DNA of 64,000 nt from Polynucleobacter sp. UB-Tiil-W10 (GTDB lineage Bacteria; Pseudomonadota; Gammaproteobacteria; Burkholderiales; Burkholderiaceae): the NCBI RefSeq assembly GCF_018881605.1, contig NZ_JACVPZ010000001.1, positions 744,001-808,000 of the forward strand, written 5' to 3'. The notes under the pieces were generated by a model. The model was given only the letters and a program-made list of their open reading frames with translations, made no database searches and had not been told where the DNA came from. Position numbers and translations under genes: made by a program. This document shows positions 48,382-59,980 of this stretch, one piece after another; within the stretch, counting starts at the first letter, position 1; the number at the start of each line of letters is the position of its first letter.

Positions 48382-49383
48382 TCAGCCTTTGCCAGCCTTT
48401 GCACGCGGATGCGCTTTATCGTATGCCTGAGCTAGGTGTTGAAAATCCAAGGAGGTATAAATCTGGGTGCTGGCGATACTTGCATGCCCCAACATCTCCT
48501 GTACAGCCCGTAAATCTTGCGAAGATTGCAACACGTGACTTGCAAAGCTATGACGCATCATATGGGGATGCACATGGGTAGGCAATCCAGCGCGCATAGC
48601 TAAAGTACGCAATCTGGCTTGTACGGTACGCGGTGATAGGCGCTTACCAGTCGCAGACAAAAATAAAGCGATGGATTCTTGTGGATAACTTCCAGCATCA
48701 CGCAACTCTCGCCAAGCAGCAAGAGATTTCATTGCCGGCACGCCAACAGGGACAGAGCGCCGTTTGCCGCCCTTACCTAATACCGTTACTTCAGCAGCAT
48801 CCCAATCTAACCAACCCGCAGATTCATGCTGACGATCTTTGCTTTGCATCACATCAATCCCTAGTAGCTCTGAAAGACGTAGACCGGAGGAATAGAGTAA
48901 GTCAATAATTGCTGCATCACGAATCGATTCCAAATCCTGCTTTTCTTCAGCTTCTTTGACGGCTTGATTAACCAAGGCAAGGGCCTGTTCAACTGACAGG
49001 GCCTTAGGTAAGGACTTCAAACGCTTAGGCGCCTTGACGTCATCAACTGGGTTAGCTACCAAGTTGCTAGTGACTTTGCCAGCACGTGCATCTCGCCTTG
49101 CATCTTTTTCGGTTAGCCAGTCATACCAACCACGCCACGCAGAGAGCGCTCTCGCAATACTTCTGGAGGATTTCCCCTTGGAATGCAAACGCCCAGCCCA
49201 GCGTCGCACATGGCCATTGCTAACTTTTAATAGCTCAATAGAATCTTCAAGGGCAAAATTTTGGAGGTCACTCAGATCCGTGCCGTACGCTTTAAGCGTA
49301 TGCGGCGAGAGTTGACGCAACACATGTAGCTCATGCAAATACTCTTGCATGAGAGGGTGAAGATCAGTCGCCTTTAGTTTCAT
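48382..49383 (-). CDS. xerC: Tyrosine recombinase XerC
   Basis: Site-specific recombinase that resolves chromosome dimers at dif with XerD. 333 residues; N-terminal SAM-like core-binding domain (QEYLHELHVLRQLSPHTLKAY), then the catalytic domain with SSGLRLSELLG (Arg), GKGGKRRSVPV (Lys), HPHMMRHSFASH (His-x-x-Arg), LGHASIASTQIYTSL (His and nucleophile Tyr). Its 5' end overlaps the DUF484 gene by 20 bases, a pairing common in proteobacteria. Confidence 0.93.
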   Translation of the reverse strand: MKLKATDLHPLMQEYLHELHVLRQLSPHTLKAYGTDLSDLQNFALEDSIELLKVSNGHVRRWAGRLHSKGKSSRSIARALSAWRGWYDWLTEKDARRDARAGKVTSNLVANPVDDVKAPKRLKSLPKALSVEQALALVNQAVKEAEEKQDLESIRDAAIIDLLYSSGLRLSELLGIDVMQSKDRQHESAGWLDWDAAEVTVLGKGGKRRSVPVGVPAMKSLAAWRELRDAGSYPQESIALFLSATGKRLSPRTVQARLRTLAMRAGLPTHVHPHMMRHSFASHVLQSSQDLRAVQEMLGHASIASTQIYTSLDFQHLAQAYDKAHPRAKAGKG

Positions 49384-50038
49384 AAGCCTGGATACGATCC
49401 AAAGCTGCAGCAGTTAATTCGGCGATCTGACGTAAGTAGAAGGCACCCATGTCTGCCGTAAAGCGGGATTCATCTTTACTAGCTAGCAACAACACTGCTG
49501 GCGATTGGTTGGCGCCAATGCTCTTGCCTAAGGGCAGACCAATCGCCACCATACTTTGCCATTCTGGATTAATCGTTATTTGGCTTGCTAACAAATCTAC
49601 ACTGGCAGCAGCCAACTCTTTTGCAGAGCCACACAGAGGCGTGTCTACCCAAGGACCAAAAGCAGAGTTGGGTGATAGTAATTGTGCAGACTCTACTTCA
49701 AACACCTCAGCCAGACCAGAAGTAATTGCAGCCTCTACATCAGCTTTGTTATTAGCTTTCATTAAGCGCAATAACCAGGCAACTAAACTTTGTTGGGTTT
49801 TATCGTTACGACTACCAAAATGCAGCATTTCACTTAAGCGACGATTGAGCTCTTGATTTTGTGTCCTCAATACCGTCATCTGACGCTCTTGTAAAGAAAT
49901 AGCACGATCCTCATGCGGATGCTTAATCCGAATCTCATTAAAGAGATCCGCATATCGCTCAAAGAAACCTGGGGTTACGCGTAACCACTCAGCAACCAAC
50001 TCTTCTTGCTCTGCTTGCTTCGGATCAATTGCACTCAT
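49364..50038 (-). CDS. DUF484 family protein
   Basis: 224-residue GAF-like protein of unknown function, usually found upstream of xerC as here. N-terminal helical part (EQEELVAEWLRVTPGFFERYADLF), a heptad-like stretch (VLRTQNQELNRRLSEMLHFGSRND) and a C-terminal GAF-type domain with LASKDESRF and GAFYLRQIAELTAAAL. No catalytic motif is apparent. Confidence 0.87.
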   Translation of the reverse strand: MSAIDPKQAEQEELVAEWLRVTPGFFERYADLFNEIRIKHPHEDRAISLQERQMTVLRTQNQELNRRLSEMLHFGSRNDKTQQSLVAWLLRLMKANNKADVEAAITSGLAEVFEVESAQLLSPNSAFGPWVDTPLCGSAKELAAASVDLLASQITINPEWQSMVAIGLPLGKSIGANQSPAVLLLASKDESRFTADMGAFYLRQIAELTAAALDRIQAYETKGD

Positions 50039-50064
50039 GAACTTCTTTCTAAATATATATTTTG

Positions 50065-51537
50065 TTAGCCAAGCTTTTTACGCAAGAGCTCATTGACCTG
50101 ACCAGGATTTGCCTTACCTTGCGATGCTTTCATAATCTGGCCAACGAGCGCGTTAAATGCTTTCTCTTTGCCGGAGCGGAACTCATCAACCGATTTCTGA
50201 TTGGCTGCTAATACTTGATCAATGATCGCCTCAATTGCTCCGCTATCACTAATTTGCTTTAGACCCTTGGCATCAATCACTTGATCCACGGTGCTGATAG
50301 CCTTACCTGCGATAGCATCTTCCCAAAGAATCGCAAAGATATCCTTAGCAATCTTGTTTGAGATAGTGCCGTCAGCTACACGCATCAGCAGTGGCGCCAA
50401 GTGTCCAGCGTTTAATGGCGCATCTACAGTAGCAATACCAGCGCGATTTATAGAGGAAGCAAATTCACCGGCAATTAAATTAGCAGCTGCTTTGGCCAAT
50501 GACTTGCCTACGATAGCCAACAACTCTTCAAATACTTTTGCAGTGTCACGATCTTGCGTGAGCAACTGCGCATCGTATGCGCTTAAACCAAATTCGCTTT
50601 GCCATTGTTCGCGCAACTGGGCTGGCAATGCAGGCATCTTGCTACGCACATCCGCAATCCAAGCATCATCAATTACTACAGGCAGCAAATCCGGATCTGG
50701 AAAATAGCGATAGTCATTAGCATCTTCTTTACTACGCATGCTGCGTGTTTCACCGCGATCAGGATCATATAGCCGCGTCTCTTGAACAACGGTCCCGCCA
50801 TCCTCAATAAGCTCGATTTGTCGACGCACTTCATATTGAATGGCTTCTTCCAAGAAACGGAAGGAATTCAAGTTTTTGATTTCACAGCGGGTACCAAATT
50901 CAGCCTGACCTTTCGGGCGAACAGACACGTTCGCATCGCAGCGGAAGGAGCCTTCCTGCATATTGCCGTCACAAACTCCCAACCACACCACCAAGCCATG
51001 CAAGGCCTTAGCATAGGCAACCGCCTCAGCAGCGCTACGCATTACTGGTTCAGTCACGATCTCGAGAAGTGGTGTACCGGCACGATTTAAGTCAATTCCG
51101 CTAGAAGGTTCACCATGAGGGCCTGTGAAGTCTTCTTCATGAACGGATTTACCGGCATCTTCTTCCATATGGGCACGAGTGAGCTCAACCACCTTCACTT
51201 CATCGCCCACCAAAATTTCGAGATGTCCACCAACAACAACCGGGATTTCCATCTGACTAATTTGATACCCCTTAGGTAGATCGGGATAAAAATAATTCTT
51301 GCGCGCAAAGATGCTCGCCGGTGAAATCTTCGCATTCACCGCCAAACCAAAACGAATAGCATGTTCTACGGCTTGACGGTTCAACACTGGCAGTACACCA
51401 GGCAAAGCCAGATCAACAGGACATGCTTGCGTATTGGGCTCTGCACCAAAGCGCGTGCTCGCCCCACTGAAAATCTTAGATTGTGTTTGCAGTTGTGCGT
51501 GGGTCTCTAGACCAATAACGACTTCCCATTGCATCAT
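50065..51537 (-). CDS. gatB: Asp/Glu-tRNA amidotransferase subunit B
   Basis: tRNA-binding and kinase-like subunit of GatCAB, which converts misacylated Glu-tRNA-Gln or Asp-tRNA-Asn. 490 residues from the ATG at 51537, which overlaps the gatA stop (ATGA); an in-frame start further up inside gatA is less likely. [36 protein letters not shown] and the C-terminal Yqey-like domain ([20 protein letters not shown]) are typical. Confidence 0.96.
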   Translation of the reverse strand: MMQWEVVIGLETHAQLQTQSKIFSGASTRFGAEPNTQACPVDLALPGVLPVLNRQAVEHAIRFGLAVNAKISPASIFARKNYFYPDLPKGYQISQMEIPVVVGGHLEILVGDEVKVVELTRAHMEEDAGKSVHEEDFTGPHGEPSSGIDLNRAGTPLLEIVTEPVMRSAAEAVAYAKALHGLVVWLGVCDGNMQEGSFRCDANVSVRPKGQAEFGTRCEIKNLNSFRFLEEAIQYEVRRQIELIEDGGTVVQETRLYDPDRGETRSMRSKEDANDYRYFPDPDLLPVVIDDAWIADVRSKMPALPAQLREQWQSEFGLSAYDAQLLTQDRDTAKVFEELLAIVGKSLAKAAANLIAGEFASSINRAGIATVDAPLNAGHLAPLLMRVADGTISNKIAKDIFAILWEDAIAGKAISTVDQVIDAKGLKQISDSGAIEAIIDQVLAANQKSVDEFRSGKEKAFNALVGQIMKASQGKANPGQVNELLRKKLG

Positions 51538-53051
51538 GCCACCTCGCTTGCTTGACGCAAATGCCAATCACTGGCCTGCTGATATTGATGAGCCACTTGT
51601 AACAAACGGGCTTCCGAAAAATAATTACCAATGAGTTGCATGCCAATAGGCAAGTTATTTCCATTAAATCCACAGGGAACACTCATTGCTGGCAGTCCTG
51701 CCAAGTTCGTAGAAAGGGTGTAAATATCTTCCAAATACATTTGCACTGGGTCTTTTGATTTCTCGCCTAAGCGCCAGGCCACATCAGGGGCTACGGGCCC
51801 TAGGATGACATCGCATTGATTGAATGCCGCCTGAAAATCAGCTGCAATAATTCGACGAATTTTTTGTGCCTGAAGATAATAAGCATCGTAGTATCCATGA
51901 CAAAGAACGTAGGTTCCAATCATGATGCGGCGCTTTACTTCTGCGCCAAAACCTTCAGTGCGTGACTTGGCATACATATCATTCAGATCACGATATTCAT
52001 TGGCACGGTATCCATAGCGCACACCATCAAAGCGACTTAAGTTACTGGATGCTTCTGCTGGGGCTAAAACGTAATACACCGGAATGGATAGTTTGGTTTT
52101 TGGCAAACTCACCTCAACCAATATTGCACCTAAATTTTCTAACTGCTTTGCTGCTTCATTAACGGATTTAGCAACATCGTTTGACAAGCCTTCTGCAAAA
52201 AATTCTTTTGGCAAACCAACGCGCAAACCTTCCAACGGTTTGGCGGGATTTACATTACCCTCTTTCCAACCCTGATTAAGGTAGCGCCCATAGTCCTCTC
52301 CTGAATCAGCCAAGGAAGTGGAGTCGCGCGGGTCATGTGAAGACATCGCCGAGAGTAGTAGTGCGCAATCTTCAGCAGTCTTGCCCATAGGGCCCGCTTG
52401 ATCTAGTGATGATGCATAAGCAATCATCCCGTAGCGTGACACGCGCCCATAACTGGGCTTAATTCCAGTTAGGCCACAAAACGCAGCTGGCTGACGAATC
52501 GAGCCCCCCGTATCCGTGCCGGTCGCAATCGGTGCCAAGCCAGCAGCAACGGCTGCGGCTGAACCACCCGAGGAGCCACCAGCTACGTGAGCAGCATTCC
52601 AGGGGTTTAGAACTGGCCCAAAGGCAGAGTTTTCATTAGAGGAGCCCATAGCAAACTCGTCCATATTGGTTTTACCCAAACACACCATGCCGGCACCATG
52701 AGGGCTGTTTTCATCCGGTATTCCCAGATTGGCAACGACAGTGGCATCAAAAGGACTCTGATAACCAGCCAAGATTTTGGAGGCGGCCGTCGACTTCCAC
52801 CCACGGGTTACAAAGACATCCTTATGTGCAACAGGGATGCCGGTCAGCTTACCGGCCTTACCTGAAGAAATAATCTGGTCTGCTTTATTTGCTTGCTCTA
52901 AACTTAAGTGAGCATTCACATCAAGGTAAGCATTCCACTGCTTTCCCGCCTCAATGCGGTCCAAAAAGTATTGCGTTAACTCTGTGCTGGAGACCTCTTT
53001 TGCAGCAAGTGCTTTTGCCATTAGGGCGATAGGGGTATTGTGCCAACTCAT
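51534..53051 (-). CDS. gatA: Asp/Glu-tRNA amidotransferase subunit A
   Basis: Amidase-signature subunit that releases ammonia from glutamine. 505 residues; Ser-cisSer-Lys triad region visible as VAHKDVF (Lys), [14 protein letters not shown] and [15 protein letters not shown] (Ser nucleophile). Overlaps gatC and gatB by 4 bases each. Confidence 0.97.
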   Translation of the reverse strand: MSWHNTPIALMAKALAAKEVSSTELTQYFLDRIEAGKQWNAYLDVNAHLSLEQANKADQIISSGKAGKLTGIPVAHKDVFVTRGWKSTAASKILAGYQSPFDATVVANLGIPDENSPHGAGMVCLGKTNMDEFAMGSSNENSAFGPVLNPWNAAHVAGGSSGGSAAAVAAGLAPIATGTDTGGSIRQPAAFCGLTGIKPSYGRVSRYGMIAYASSLDQAGPMGKTAEDCALLLSAMSSHDPRDSTSLADSGEDYGRYLNQGWKEGNVNPAKPLEGLRVGLPKEFFAEGLSNDVAKSVNEAAKQLENLGAILVEVSLPKTKLSIPVYYVLAPAEASSNLSRFDGVRYGYRANEYRDLNDMYAKSRTEGFGAEVKRRIMIGTYVLCHGYYDAYYLQAQKIRRIIAADFQAAFNQCDVILGPVAPDVAWRLGEKSKDPVQMYLEDIYTLSTNLAGLPAMSVPCGFNGNNLPIGMQLIGNYFSEARLLQVAHQYQQASDWHLRQASEVA

Positions 53052-53341
53052 TCGATCACCCTTGGCACCAAGAAGTAGCCTTCCTGCTGAGCAGGGGCGG
53101 ATTGCATGTTTTCGGCACGATGGTCTGACTCGGTAACCTGATCAGCGCGCATGGGTTGAGCCAAATCACGCAAAAAGAGAATTGGATGAGCCAAAGGCTC
53201 AAGACCGGTTGTATCGACCGCCTGCATTTCCTCAACCAAGGAAAAAATAGCCTGTAATTGAGGCAAAACAGCCTCAGCTTCTGCCTGATTTAACTCAAGC
53301 CTGGAAAGGTGCGCAATGCGCTGGACATCATCAAGTTTCAT
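53048..53341 (-). CDS. gatC: Asp/Glu-tRNA amidotransferase subunit C
   Basis: 97-residue small subunit that wraps between GatA and GatB. Starts [17 protein letters not shown], the family hallmark, and contains the LEPLAHP segment. First gene of gatCAB, divergent from mreB with a 61-base shared promoter region. Confidence 0.94.
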   Translation of the reverse strand: MKLDDVQRIAHLSRLELNQAEAEAVLPQLQAIFSLVEEMQAVDTTGLEPLAHPILFLRDLAQPMRADQVTESDHRAENMQSAPAQQEGYFLVPRVIE

Positions 53342-53378
53342 GGGGCGCTAGAGTATCATTCCTATATATTTTCATTAA

Positions 53379-54446
<1,068 letters not shown>

Positions 54447-54470
54447 GCGACATACACGTCGAACAGGGAA

Positions 54471-55406
54471 TTGCAACATAGCGCTCCACCACTTTTCAGA
54501 CAGGGCATTCCGGCCTTACTTAAACTGATTGTCTGTCTGTCAATCAGCATCGCTCTGATGCTGATCGATTTTCGCTTCAAAGCACTCGATCCAATTCGCA
54601 ATAATATCAATTGGGTTTTGCGTCCGCTGGAATATGTCATGATGGCGCCACGAAATGCATTCGAAGCAACATCTGAATACTTCACAACAAGATCAACTCT
54701 TGACCAAGAAAACCAGGTAATGAAAGTGCGCCAAGCAGAACTTTCATTACTGGCAAATCAATCAGAATTTTTGATGGTCGAAAACCAAAACCTGCGCGAG
54801 CTAATGACCTTGCAAAAACAGGTTCCATTCAAAACATTGCCTGTAGAAATTCTGTTTAATCCGCCCAATGCGATTTCACAGCGCATCGTCATTAATCGCG
54901 GCAGCAATGAAGGCCTTAAGCTTGGCAACCCAATTGCAAACGATGCAGGAATTCTTGGCCAAGTGGTGCGACTTTATGAGCGCTCTGCCGAAGTATCACT
55001 ATTAGAAGATCGCGACTTTGCAGTTCCAGTCCAGGTTGCCCGCAATGGCTTGCGTGCAGCGGTTTTTGGGGCGGGACGGGGTAATCCCCTGGAATTACGC
55101 TATTTACCCGTTGCCAGCGATCTTGAGGTTGGCGACATCTTGCTAACATCGGGAATTGATGGTGTTTACCCGCCAGGCTTTGCTGTAGCCGTCATTAGCA
55201 AAATTGAACGTAACGTCGACAAAAACTCTTCCAATGTATTTTGCGTGCCAGTTGCCGCAGTGAATCGTTATCGTCAGGCACTTGCCTTTTTGTATGACCC
55301 ACAGTTTGATGCGAAGGCACCAACCTTAAATAACAAATCTCCTTCTGGTGCACCTTTAACCAATACGCCAGGCAGACGTCAAACTCGGGCGCGAGGAATG
55401 CAATGA
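54471..55406 (+). CDS. mreC: Rod shape-determining protein MreC
   Basis: 311-residue bitopic protein: cytoplasmic N-terminus, TM about residues 17-37, coiled coil (about 70-105, ending LMVENQNLRELM), then the periplasmic beta-barrel domains (VVINRGSNEGLKLGNPIANDAGILGQV; SGIDGVYPPGFAVAVI). TTG start with AGGGA upstream. C-terminal tail is Pro/Arg-rich and low complexity. Overlaps mreD by 4 bases. Confidence 0.93.
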   Translation: MQHSAPPLFRQGIPALLKLIVCLSISIALMLIDFRFKALDPIRNNINWVLRPLEYVMMAPRNAFEATSEYFTTRSTLDQENQVMKVRQAELSLLANQSEFLMVENQNLRELMTLQKQVPFKTLPVEILFNPPNAISQRIVINRGSNEGLKLGNPIANDAGILGQVVRLYERSAEVSLLEDRDFAVPVQVARNGLRAAVFGAGRGNPLELRYLPVASDLEVGDILLTSGIDGVYPPGFAVAVISKIERNVDKNSSNVFCVPVAAVNRYRQALAFLYDPQFDAKAPTLNNKSPSGAPLTNTPGRRQTRARGMQ

Positions 55407-55927
55407 TCGATTTCCAGAGCGGCTATATTCTGCGTCCGGTAAATCCGGTCTTTATTTATTTCAGCCTATTTTGTGCGCTGCTACTCAACCTATTACCGAT
55501 AGGTAATTATGGTTGGGTGCCGGATTGGTTAATTCTGTGCATAGTTTTTTGGAATATTCATCAACATCGTTATGTCAGCGTGATTACCGCATTCATTTTG
55601 GGTTTGATGATGGATGTCCACAATTCCGATTTATTGGGCTTACATGCATTCAGTTATTCACTCGTCGCTTACGTGGCCATCTCATGGCATCGGCGTATTG
55701 TGGCCCTTACAGTGCTGTCACAAGCTTTGCACCTACTGCCTATTTTCTTATTGGTATCGCTATTTCCAGTACTAGCGCATTGGTTGCTCAGCGGCGAACT
55801 CTATTGGTGGGCTTTAACAGGCATCATCCAGGCCTTGGTTGAGGCAATGCTGTGGCCCTTAGCCACTCGCATCTTGCTTGCGCCGCAGCGTCGCCCTATA
55901 GATGTTGATCACAATCGACCCCTCTAA
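55403..55927 (+). CDS. mreD: Rod shape-determining protein MreD
   Basis: 174-residue integral membrane protein with about five TM helices. IYFSLFCALLLNLLPI, FWNIHQHRYVSVITAFILGLMMDVHNSDLLGLHAFSY are characteristic. Couples MreC to the elongation machinery. 4-base overlap with mreC; PBP2 gene begins 9 bases later. Confidence 0.9.
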   Translation: MIDFQSGYILRPVNPVFIYFSLFCALLLNLLPIGNYGWVPDWLILCIVFWNIHQHRYVSVITAFILGLMMDVHNSDLLGLHAFSYSLVAYVAISWHRRIVALTVLSQALHLLPIFLLVSLFPVLAHWLLSGELYWWALTGIIQALVEAMLWPLATRILLAPQRRPIDVDHNRPL

Positions 55928-55935
55928 GAAGCAGC

Positions 55936-57843
55936 ATGGTTTCTTTTAAAAAACCGGATCTCGACTCATTCCAAGAGCGCATTCATATTGCGACTCTATT
56001 TGTCACCTTTTGTTTTTTGCTGCTAATCACGCGTCTGGTATGGCTGCAACTCGTTAGCCATGGAAAATATGCGCTTCTGGCTGAGAGCAATCGGATTGCC
56101 TTAGTTCCTGCGCCTGCAAATCGCGGTCTTTTAATTGATCGAAACGGTATCGTCATTGGTCGCAATTATTCTGCGCTTACCTTGGATGTAAATGCTGAAG
56201 AGGTAAAAGGGAATGTAGACCAGCTCATTAACGACCTTTCTGAAATCATCGATATCTCCCCCAGAGATCGCCGTAATTTCAAAAGATCCCTTGAAGATTC
56301 GCGCAATATGGGCACTTTCCCGCTGCGCTCGATGCTCAACGAGACCGAAACGGCGCGCTTTATGGCCAATCGCTACCGCTTCCCGGGAGTAGAAATCCGC
56401 GCTAGAAGCTTTCGAGAATACCCATATAACGAATTAGCATCCCATCTGATTGGATATATTGGCCGCGTTTCCCAAAAGGATAAGGAACGCATGCAGGCTG
56501 AAATTGAAGGCGCCAAAGCAGATGATCCTGATGCATTACAGGCTTCTTTTTTGCCAGGCATTCAGTACGTCGGCAAGATTGGTTTAGAGCAAAGCTATGA
56601 AACTGTTTTACGCGGTGTGCCTGGATACGATCAAGTAGAAATTACTGCGGGCGGCAAACCAGTGCGCACACTTTCTAGCTCGGCATCCGTTCCTGGCAAA
56701 AACGTTGTTCTCTCAGTTGATATCAAGCTGCAATATTTAGTTGAGCAACTGTATGGTAATTTCCGTGGCGCATTTGTCGCAATTGAACCAGAGACGGGTG
56801 ACGTATTAGCATTTGTATCTAAGCCCAACTTCAATCCGAATGACTTTGTTGAGGGCATTGATTCTGTTACCTGGAAAGAGCTCAATGACTCTCCCCAGAA
56901 GCCGCTCTACAACCGCCCCCTGAAAGGCATCTATCCTCCAGGCTCAACTTATAAGCCTTTCATGGCGCTTGCGGCTTTAGAAAACAAAAAGCGCACACCA
57001 TCGCAAACTATTTCTGATCCGGGCTACTTCGACTTTGGCAATCACACTTTCCGCGATGATAAAAAGGGTGGTCATGGCACTGTCGACATGCAAAAGTCTA
57101 TTGTTGAATCCTGCGACACCTACTACTACATGCTTGCACGTGACATGGGTGTAAACATGATTGCTGATTTTATGAAGCCGCTTGGTTTTGGGCAAATCAC
57201 TGGAATTGATTTACAGGGAGAGTCAAGAGGCGTATTGCCATCTACTGAGTGGAAGAAAAATACTTTTAAAAAACCTGAGCAACAAAAGTGGTACGAAGGA
57301 GAAACCATTTCTCTTGGTATTGGCCAAGGTTATAACGCTTTTACCATTCTGCAGTTAGCTCACGCTATGGCAAACGTTGCCAATAACGGTATCGTCATGA
57401 AGCCCCACCTAGTCAAAGCAATTGAAGATCCATTTACTCGCAATCGGGTGCTCACGACACCGAAAGAAAGTTATCGTATTGATCTCAATGCCGAGAATAT
57501 TGAAGTGATCAAGAAGGCCATGGTCGAGGTTAATAACTCTGGCACATCTGCTGCGGCATTTAAAGGCACCGGATATCAAGTGGGCGGAAAGACTGGGACC
57601 GCACAGGTGTTTAGCTTAAATTCTAAAGATTACAAACATGGATCCACAGCAGAATTTTTACGTGACCATGCTTTGTATATTGCATTTGCACCTGCCGATA
57701 AACCAACTATTGTGATTGCAATGGTTGTAGAGAATGCAGGCTTTGGTGCACAGTACGCAGCGCCAATTGCACGACAAGCACTGGACTATTACATAGAGGG
57801 CAAGTGGCCTAAGGAGATTCCTGAATGGAAAAGAGCCCCTTAA
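55936..57843 (+). CDS. mrdA: Penicillin-binding protein 2 (elongation transpeptidase)
   Basis: Peptidoglycan transpeptidase of the elongasome, 635 residues. TM about 20-40, pedestal/dimerisation domain (about 60-240; contains ESNRIALVPAPANRGLLIDRNG), then the transpeptidase domain with catalytic Ser337 in PPGSTYKPF (SxxK, Lys340), SxD in ESCDTYYY, and Lys552-Thr-Gly in GGKTGTAQV. Overlaps rodA by 19 bases. Confidence 0.96.
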   Translation: MVSFKKPDLDSFQERIHIATLFVTFCFLLLITRLVWLQLVSHGKYALLAESNRIALVPAPANRGLLIDRNGIVIGRNYSALTLDVNAEEVKGNVDQLINDLSEIIDISPRDRRNFKRSLEDSRNMGTFPLRSMLNETETARFMANRYRFPGVEIRARSFREYPYNELASHLIGYIGRVSQKDKERMQAEIEGAKADDPDALQASFLPGIQYVGKIGLEQSYETVLRGVPGYDQVEITAGGKPVRTLSSSASVPGKNVVLSVDIKLQYLVEQLYGNFRGAFVAIEPETGDVLAFVSKPNFNPNDFVEGIDSVTWKELNDSPQKPLYNRPLKGIYPPGSTYKPFMALAALENKKRTPSQTISDPGYFDFGNHTFRDDKKGGHGTVDMQKSIVESCDTYYYMLARDMGVNMIADFMKPLGFGQITGIDLQGESRGVLPSTEWKKNTFKKPEQQKWYEGETISLGIGQGYNAFTILQLAHAMANVANNGIVMKPHLVKAIEDPFTRNRVLTTPKESYRIDLNAENIEVIKKAMVEVNNSGTSAAAFKGTGYQVGGKTGTAQVFSLNSKDYKHGSTAEFLRDHALYIAFAPADKPTIVIAMVVENAGFGAQYAAPIARQALDYYIEGKWPKEIPEWKRAP

Positions 57844-58976
57844 CTAAAGTCAAAGGGTTTTTCTTTGCTATCTTTGCTGGCCTAGACCGCCAGCTAGGCC
57901 TTATTCTGCTTGGATTAGCGGCTGTTGGCTTTTTTACTTTTTTATCTGCAAGTCAAAATACTCCCGTGCAAATTGCAGATGAACTACGCAACCTCGCACT
58001 GTCATTTGTAGTGATGTGGCTTGTCTCGCGCATTCCACCAAAGTGGTTGGAGATGGGTGCAGTTTGGATTTATGGATTAGGCATTGCTCTTTTAATTGCG
58101 GTAGCCGTTTTTGGATTAATTAAAAAAGGGGCGCGCCGTTGGCTCAACATCGGCATTGTGATTCAGCCATCCGAGATCATGAAGATCGCAATGCCACTAA
58201 TGCTTTCTTGGTACTTTCAAAAGCGTGAAGGCATTAAAAAATCTTGGGACTATGGTGTAGCAGCAATCATTTTAGCAATTCCCGTCTTTTTAATTGCACG
58301 CCAACCAGACTTAGGAACTGCACTACTTGTTTTTGCAGCCGGACTTTATGTCATTATTTTGGCGGGTCTACCCTGGAAATGGATTCTGCCATTTGTTGGC
58401 CTTGGGGTCATAGGCATTCTGCTAATTGTTATTTTTGGCAATACCATTTGCGCGCACGATATTGTGTGGCCTTTTGTACATGACTACCAAAAACATCGTA
58501 TCTGTACCTTATTGGATCCTACGAGCGATCCCCTTGGAAAAGGATTCCATACTATTCAATCAATGATCGCGATTGGGTCTGGTGGATTTTTTGGCAAAGG
58601 CTGGTTTCAAGGAACTCAGGCGCACTTGGAATTCATTCCAGAAAAACATACTGACTTTGTGTTTGCCGTTTTCTCAGAAGAGTTTGGCCTGCTGGGTAAT
58701 TTAGTTCTTCTTGCGCTTTTCTTTGCCCTAATTAAGAGAGGCCTCGCTATCTCTGCGAGTGCGCCAAATTTATTTACGCGATTACTAGGTGCAACAGTGA
58801 CTTTAATTTTCTTTACCTATGCGTTTGTGAATATCGGCATGGTGAGCGGCTTATTGCCGGTTGTTGGAGTGCCGCTTCCATTTATTAGCTATGGTGGCAC
58901 TGCACTTGTTACGCTAGGGTTTGGGGCCGGAATACTCATGAGCATTCATCGTCACCGCCGTTTAGTTCAAAGCTAA
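57825..58976 (+). CDS. rodA: Rod shape-determining glycosyltransferase RodA
   Basis: SEDS-family peptidoglycan polymerase partnered with PBP2. 383 residues, about ten TM helices, with conserved RRWLNIGIVIQPSEIMKIAMP, ARQPDLGTALLVF (catalytic-site Asp), LEFIPEKHTDFVFAVFSEEFG and PLPFISYGGTALV. Start ATG at 57825 has AAGGAG upstream, inside the 3' end of mrdA. Last gene of the operon; terminator follows. Confidence 0.96.
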   Translation: MEKSPLTKVKGFFFAIFAGLDRQLGLILLGLAAVGFFTFLSASQNTPVQIADELRNLALSFVVMWLVSRIPPKWLEMGAVWIYGLGIALLIAVAVFGLIKKGARRWLNIGIVIQPSEIMKIAMPLMLSWYFQKREGIKKSWDYGVAAIILAIPVFLIARQPDLGTALLVFAAGLYVIILAGLPWKWILPFVGLGVIGILLIVIFGNTICAHDIVWPFVHDYQKHRICTLLDPTSDPLGKGFHTIQSMIAIGSGGFFGKGWFQGTQAHLEFIPEKHTDFVFAVFSEEFGLLGNLVLLALFFALIKRGLAISASAPNLFTRLLGATVTLIFFTYAFVNIGMVSGLLPVVGVPLPFISYGGTALVTLGFGAGILMSIHRHRRLVQS

Positions 58977-59022
58977 CTCAATGATTTGCGGTAATTTTCA
59001 TTGCCTAGATTTTTGAGGAAAT

Positions 59023-59050
59023 AAAAAAGCCCGGCATACCGGGCTTTTTA
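59023..59050. terminator. Bidirectional terminator between rodA and hupB
   Basis: AAAAAAGCCCGG-CATA-CCGGGCTTTTTA: a 6-bp GC stem extended by A/T pairs, with T-runs on both strands. It lies between the convergent ends of rodA and hupB and can serve both. Confidence 0.9.
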
Positions 59051-59065
59051 TCAACAAGGGAAAGA

Positions 59066-59350
59066 TTACTTCTTACGCTTGTTAACTGAATCTTTAAATG
59101 CTTTACCAGCAGAAAACTTAACAGTTTTAGCAGCAGCAATTTTGAGTGGCTCGCCAGTTTTTGGGTTACGACCCATACGTGCAGCACGCTTACCAGATGC
59201 AAATGTACCAAAGCCAATCAGTTGTACTGAGTCACCTTTAGTAACAGCTTTGATGATTGTGTCGATTGCAGAATTCAATGCGAATTCAGCTTTGGCTTTT
59301 GAGATCTCCGCGTCGTCAGCAATCGCTGCGATTAGTTCGGCTTTGTTCAA
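59066..59350 (-). CDS. hupB: HU-family DNA-binding protein
   Basis: 94-residue nucleoid protein. [23 protein letters not shown] at the N-terminus, the beta-arm with GRNPKTGEP (Pro intercalation site), and the C-terminal [13 protein letters not shown] place the start at the TTG at 59350 (read as Met-Asn-Lys), seven bases after AAGGAG. The longer reading to 59386 adds residues not seen in the family. Confidence 0.95.
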   Translation of the reverse strand: MNKAELIAAIADDAEISKAKAEFALNSAIDTIIKAVTKGDSVQLIGFGTFASGKRAARMGRNPKTGEPLKIAAAKTVKFSAGKAFKDSVNKRKK

Positions 59351-59463
59351 GTGAAGCTCCTTATAGATATTGATGTCAGCGCACATTACGCTTACATGAT
59401 TTTAACCACAAAAAATTATAAAAATAAAGTTGCGTTACAGCAATTTTTTACTACGCCTACAAA

Positions 59464-59829
59464 TTACTCATCCAAAACAGTGATATCAGAAACAAAATAC
59501 TCAGTATCGCCAAAACAAGTAGTTGGCAAACCAATGTGTTGCTCATACTTTAGAGCAACTTTTTTCCCTAAATTAGCATTTATTTTTTGCGCCACAGCAT
59601 CTTCACGCACCGTGAAGAGGAATTTTTCTGACATGGTACCTGGCATGGAAACCATAGCTAATTCACCCTCCCAGGTTTTGCATATGTAGCCACGATTTGA
59701 GAATTTCTGAACATACCCTGCGCGCTCACCGCTACCATAGCTCCAATTGAGCATTCCCCAGGTATAGGCTGAAATGCCCACTAACCCAATTAAAACAAGG
59801 CTTAAGAGCCACCTTATAAACCTATTCAT
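59464..59829 (-). CDS. Conserved hypothetical membrane-anchored periplasmic protein
   Basis: 121 residues from the ATG at 59829, which has AAGGAAA upstream. One N-terminal TM (about residues 5-25), then a periplasmic domain with YVQKFSNRGYICKTWEGELAM and a second cysteine near the end (LPTTCFGDTEYFVSDI). The two cysteines could form a disulfide. I do not recognise a named family. Separate transcription unit upstream of hupB, divergent from the LpxO-like gene. Confidence 0.7.
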   Translation of the reverse strand: MNRFIRWLLSLVLIGLVGISAYTWGMLNWSYGSGERAGYVQKFSNRGYICKTWEGELAMVSMPGTMSEKFLFTVREDAVAQKINANLGKKVALKYEQHIGLPTTCFGDTEYFVSDITVLDE

Positions 59830-59980
59830 AAGAATTTCCTTAGTAAATCTCCACACAAACCCGTAGCGGGCCCTTACATCTTCTATCTGAAGTATATGGG
59901 CATCCCAGTAGAAGAAATAGTCTATTTAGCGGCAACATACAAATTAAAATAAGAGCAATTACCTCACTTAGATAAAACCC

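Noticed and set aside
59420-59463. Small hairpin TTGC/GCAA next to T-rich sequence after the hypothetical gene
   Set aside because: Only a 4-5 bp stem; too weak to call a terminator.
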